From Rhizobiales bacterium GAS188 (GTDB lineage: Bacteria; Pseudomonadota; Alphaproteobacteria; Rhizobiales; Beijerinckiaceae), in the NCBI GenBank assembly GCA_900104855.1, contig FNSS01000002.1:186001-250000 (forward strand): a DNA stretch of 64,000 nucleotides, read 5' to 3'. The notes beneath the pieces were generated by a model that was not told the DNA's origin, made no database searches, and worked only from the letters and a program-made list of their open reading frames with translations. Within the stretch, counting starts at the first letter, position 1; every line of letters begins with the position of its first letter. Of this stretch, positions 61,138 to 64,000 are shown piece after piece. Made by a program: the position numbers and the translations under genes.

Positions 61138-62235
61138 ATGGCGGTTCGATCCCCTTCCAAGTCGGTTCCCACGATCAAGCAGGTCGCCGATGACGCCAAG
61201 GTGTCGCGCGCGACCGTGTCCCGCGCGCTCAACCAACCGCAACTGGTGAGCCGCGAAACTGCTGAGAGCGTGCGGGCCGCGGCGGCTCGGCTCGGCTATG
61301 TGCCCAACCAGACGGCCCGCGCGCTCAGCACCGGGCGGGCTGGCAATATCGCCCTCGTCGTGCCCGACATCACCAACCCCTTCTTCGCGGCGCTTATGCG
61401 CGGCGCTCAGGCTCGGGCCCGCGACCAGGGCTTCGCGACCTTCCTGGGGGACTCCGACGAGACGCCAGAACTCGAAGACGTTCTTCTGATGAGGCTGTCT
61501 GCGCAGGTCGAGGGCTTCATTCTCGCCTCCTCGCGTCTGCCGGAGAAACGCGTTCGGGAACACGCGCAGCGGCGCCCATTCGTGCTGATCAATCGCGACC
61601 TGCCGCATCTGTCGCGGCTGTTGATCGACACGGGCCCAAGCTACGCGCGCGCAGTCGAGCACCTTGCGTCACTAGGCCATCGTTCGGTCGCCTATGTGGC
61701 CGGCCCGAGAATGTCCTGGTCGAACCGGGAGCGCTCGCGCGCCGTGATGAAAAGTGCTCAGCGGCTCGGTTTGCAAGCCATCCAGATACCCACCTTGCGG
61801 CCGAGCTACGAGGCTGGCCGGGCATGCACAGGGGATCTCTTAAACGCCAAGGTGACAGCCGCTTTAGCGTTCGACGACGTCATGGCACAAGGCATCATGG
61901 CGGGCCTCGCGAGCCGTGGGCTTTCTGTGCCGGCCGACTTCAGCGTGATCGGCTGCGACGGAGTGCTCGCAACCACTACCTACCCGCCACTGACCTCTGT
62001 CGCATCCCATTGCGCCGCAGTTGGAGAGCAGGCGGTTGATCTCCTCGTCGGAGCGCTCGGGAGTGCGGCCGTGCGGGAGAAGAGGATCAGCCTTCCGACC
62101 GAACTTATCATTCGAGCCACCACCGCCGCACCGGCGCAGCATAGTCGACTGAGTGCCGCGTCGATGCGGCTGCGTCCGGTAGAAATCGGCAACGAGACCG
62201 AAGCAGTCGGCATTGCCGCGGCATCCACGGAGTGA
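61138..62235 (+). CDS. LacI-family transcriptional regulator
   Basis: 365-aa repressor from ATG 61138, chosen because the operator and promoter occupy the earlier start options (TTG 61081, ATG 61108). The HTH is TIKQVADDAKVSRATVSRAL followed by the hinge-helix region GYVPNQTARALSTGR; the periplasmic-binding-like effector domain has ALVVPDITNPFFAALMRGA and VIGCDGVLATTTYPPLTSV. It should sense a sugar or sugar phosphate and control the downstream NagB-like gene and transporter. Stop overlaps the next gene's leader. Confidence 0.93.
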   Translation: MAVRSPSKSVPTIKQVADDAKVSRATVSRALNQPQLVSRETAESVRAAAARLGYVPNQTARALSTGRAGNIALVVPDITNPFFAALMRGAQARARDQGFATFLGDSDETPELEDVLLMRLSAQVEGFILASSRLPEKRVREHAQRRPFVLINRDLPHLSRLLIDTGPSYARAVEHLASLGHRSVAYVAGPRMSWSNRERSRAVMKSAQRLGLQAIQIPTLRPSYEAGRACTGDLLNAKVTAALAFDDVMAQGIMAGLASRGLSVPADFSVIGCDGVLATTTYPPLTSVASHCAAVGEQAVDLLVGALGSAAVREKRISLPTELIIRATTAAPAQHSRLSAASMRLRPVEIGNETEAVGIAAASTE

Positions 62236-62237
62236 CG

Positions 62238-63002
62238 ATGATCCAGATTCGCATCGAGCAGAGCAAGGATGCATTGGGCAAAGCCGCGGCGGCTCTCGGT
62301 GCTCAGAAGATTCGGGCGGCCATCGAGGATCGGGGGGCCGCCAACATCGTGATCGCGACGGGCGCGAGCCAATTCGAGATGCTCGCGGCGCTCGTCAGTC
62401 TCGACGCGGTGGACTGGGCGCGTGTTACGGCCTTTCACCTCGACGAGTACATTGCGATGGCGGAGACGCATCCGGCGAGTTTCAGGCGCTACCTAAGGGA
62501 GCGCTTCACGTCGAAGCTGCCAAGGCTCGGCGCCTTCCACTTCATTCGTGGTGACAGTCCCGACCTTGCGTCGGAGCTTCGGCGCATGAATGCACTTATC
62601 GAGCGACACCCGATCGACGTCGCCTTCGCAGGCATCGGCGAGAACGCCCATCTTGCCTTCAACGACCCTCCGGCGGATTTCGAGGCTAAGGCGGCGTTCC
62701 GCGTCGTCGAGCTCGAGGAGCGTTGCCGCCGTCAGCAGTTCGACGAAGGATGGTTCCCAACACTCGACGATGTGCCGCACCAAGCCATCTCCATGACAAT
62801 ACCGCAGATTATGAGGAGCCATCTGGTCGTGCTCTCGGTTCCCGATCGCCGCAAGGCCGCGGCAGTGCGCGCCACGTTGGAAGGGCCAATCACGCCGATG
62901 GTGCCCGCCTCCATCCTTCGCCGTCACCCGGCCTGTCACCTGTTTCTCGACCTTGAATCCGCTGCCCTCATCGCGCAGCCAGTCAGGGCGATCGACGACT
63001 GA
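62238..63002 (+). CDS. NagB-family sugar-phosphate isomerase/deaminase
   Basis: 254-aa protein of the glucosamine-6-phosphate isomerase/6-phosphogluconolactonase fold. ATG 62238 follows ggag at good spacing. VIATGASQFEMLAAL binds phosphate and TAFHLDEY holds the general-base Asp. The key segment reads GIGENAHLAFNDP where E. coli NagB has NDGHIAFNEP: the catalytic Asp is Asn and the Glu is Asp, while His is kept. This places it in a subfamily, perhaps with another substrate. Located between a LacI regulator and a sugar-type binding protein. Confidence 0.87.
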   Translation: MIQIRIEQSKDALGKAAAALGAQKIRAAIEDRGAANIVIATGASQFEMLAALVSLDAVDWARVTAFHLDEYIAMAETHPASFRRYLRERFTSKLPRLGAFHFIRGDSPDLASELRRMNALIERHPIDVAFAGIGENAHLAFNDPPADFEAKAAFRVVELEERCRRQQFDEGWFPTLDDVPHQAISMTIPQIMRSHLVVLSVPDRRKAAAVRATLEGPITPMVPASILRRHPACHLFLDLESAALIAQPVRAIDD

Positions 63003-63048
63003 CCGACCGATCATGAGGCATCACGCCTCCAATAGCAGAGGGAAATCA

Positions 63049-64000
63049 TGAGAACTCGACGCAAGGCCCGCATCCGCCTTTTGGCTGCCGCAACAGTTGT
63101 GCTCGCCATGCCGACCCTCGGCACAGCGCAAGAATTCTCCAAGCCGAAGACGCCCCTTGTCATCAGCGTCATCGATGTCGCCGGCGACCTGCAGCTCAGT
63201 CAGCGCGCTCTGGAGAAGTTTCGCGAAACTCATCCCGAGCTTGTCGCGAAATTCGTCTACACCCAGGCCACTGCGCCCGAACTGGCTGGCAAGCTGAAGG
63301 CGCAACAGGATGCTGGGCGCGTCGACATCGATTTCGTGCTGACCGGCAACGATGCGCTGGCCGCGGGCATGGAGCAGGGTTTGTGGACTGAGATCTTGCC
63401 AAAATACGCGGCCGCGTTGCCAGACCTCGAACAGCTCTATCTCTCGGGGGCCTACGCGATGCAGAAGATGGCACGCGGGCAGGCCTTCGTAGACGATTGG
63501 TACCCTTCTGGGCCGCTGCTGGAATACGCCCCGGATCGGGTCAAGGATGTGCCGGACACGGCCGACAAGCTGCTCGCCTGGTGCAAGGCCCATCCGGGCA
63601 AGTTCATGTACGCGCGCCCGGCAAATTCAGGTCCCGGCCGCACCTTCGTGATGGGTCTGCCCTATCTGCTCGGCGACAAGGATCCTATGGATCCGACCAA
63701 TGGCTGGGAAAAGACCTGGGCTTATCTGAAGGAGCTCGACGGCTGCATCGACTACTATCCGTCAGGCACCGGCGCAACCATGAAGGAGCTCGGTGAGGGC
63801 TCGCGCGATATCATCGCCACCACCACGGGCTGGGACGTCAACCCGCGCTATCTCGGCATCGTCCCCGAGGAGTATAAGGTCGGCACGCTGAAGGGGTTCC
63901 ATTGGGTCGGCGACGCCAATTATGTGGCGATCCCGAAGGGCGTCTCCCAGGAAAAGCTGGGTGTCCTACTGGAGTTGATCGCCTTCATTCTGAAGCCAGA
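63049..64000 (+). CDS. Extracellular solute-binding protein (3' partial)
   Basis: Open to the window end, 317 codons visible. ATG 63049 has the ribosome site agaggga. Signal peptide (RIRLLAAATVVLAMPTLGTA, cleavage near AQE) and the type-1 binding fold follow: ISVIDVAGDLQLSQRALEKF, AGRVDIDFVLTGNDALAAGM, FMYARPANSGPGRTFVMGLP and DYYPSGTGATMKELGEGSRD. It is the capture subunit of an ABC importer, whose permease and ATPase genes should follow. Ligand not predictable, probably a sugar derivative or polyamine-like compound. Confidence 0.9.

Noticed and set aside
1-64000. Search by eye for tRNA or rRNA genes and for a CRISPR array.
   Set aside because: No cloverleaf with a TTCGANYC-type T-loop at correct spacing, no rRNA motifs and no regularly spaced repeats were noticed; a tRNA could still be missed without a model search.

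Overview
The window is high-GC DNA of an alphaproteobacterium, most likely Hyphomicrobiales (Rhizobiales). The evidence is a Ti/rhizobial-style TraA relaxase divergent from TraD and TraG, several small secreted or regulatory proteins of the kind common in Bradyrhizobium and relatives, and a rhizobial type of dispersed pseudogene debris. It reads as accessory DNA: an integrative conjugative element or plasmid segment joined to a long mosaic of insertion sequences, gene relics and cargo. No replication genes are visible, so plasmid versus integrated element cannot be decided.

Region 1 (1-20.2 kb) is the conjugation machinery. The VirB-type secretion operon runs virB4 (cut by the window edge), two related virB5-like genes, a VirB7-like lipoprotein, virB6, a small two-helix membrane protein, virB8, virB9, virB10 and virB11, with mostly ATGA-type overlaps. 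A RelE/HTH toxin-antitoxin pair sits between two copies of the virB11 3' end, followed by an ssb fragment and a Phd/VapC pair. The relaxase traA (minus) diverges from traD-like, traG/virD4, an AAA ATPase split by an amber codon, and two small unknown genes. An intact ssb (minus) closes the block.

Region 2 (20.2-24.3 kb) is decayed. It has a second ssb pseudogene, a frameshifted cold-shock gene, small ORFs, a five-copy short repeat, and a candidate inverted-repeat (MITE-like) element carrying a small ORF broken by an 11-bp duplication.

Region 3 (24.3-36.3 kb) holds envelope and metabolic genes: an HtrA/DegP protease, a BacA/YddA-like ABC exporter, a secreted unknown, an IS66 relic, an LssY-domain membrane protein, an AI-2E-family transporter, two overlapping flavin oxidoreductases and a deleted ABC substrate-binding gene.

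Region 4 (36.8-45.5 kb) starts with an IS91-type transposase plus tyrosine recombinase. It continues with a cyclase/TolB-like/TPR protein, a dienelactone-hydrolase-like protein, a receiver-like protein lacking the phospho-acceptor, and relics of a resolvase and a TadE-like gene.

Region 5 (45.5-58.1 kb, minus) is the most unusual part: five large genes, tightly coupled and intact, with no signal peptides. In transcription order they encode a DUF6603-like 755-aa protein, unknowns of 857, 1231 and 531 aa, and an 801-aa protein with a complete subtilisin (S8) catalytic domain. This operon is the best candidate for an undescribed multi-protein system.

Region 6 (58.5-64 kb) has an AbiEii toxin relic, a complete group II intron with its reverse transcriptase, and the start of a sugar operon: a LacI regulator with a perfect operator palindrome, a NagB-like enzyme and a periplasmic binding protein cut by the window end.
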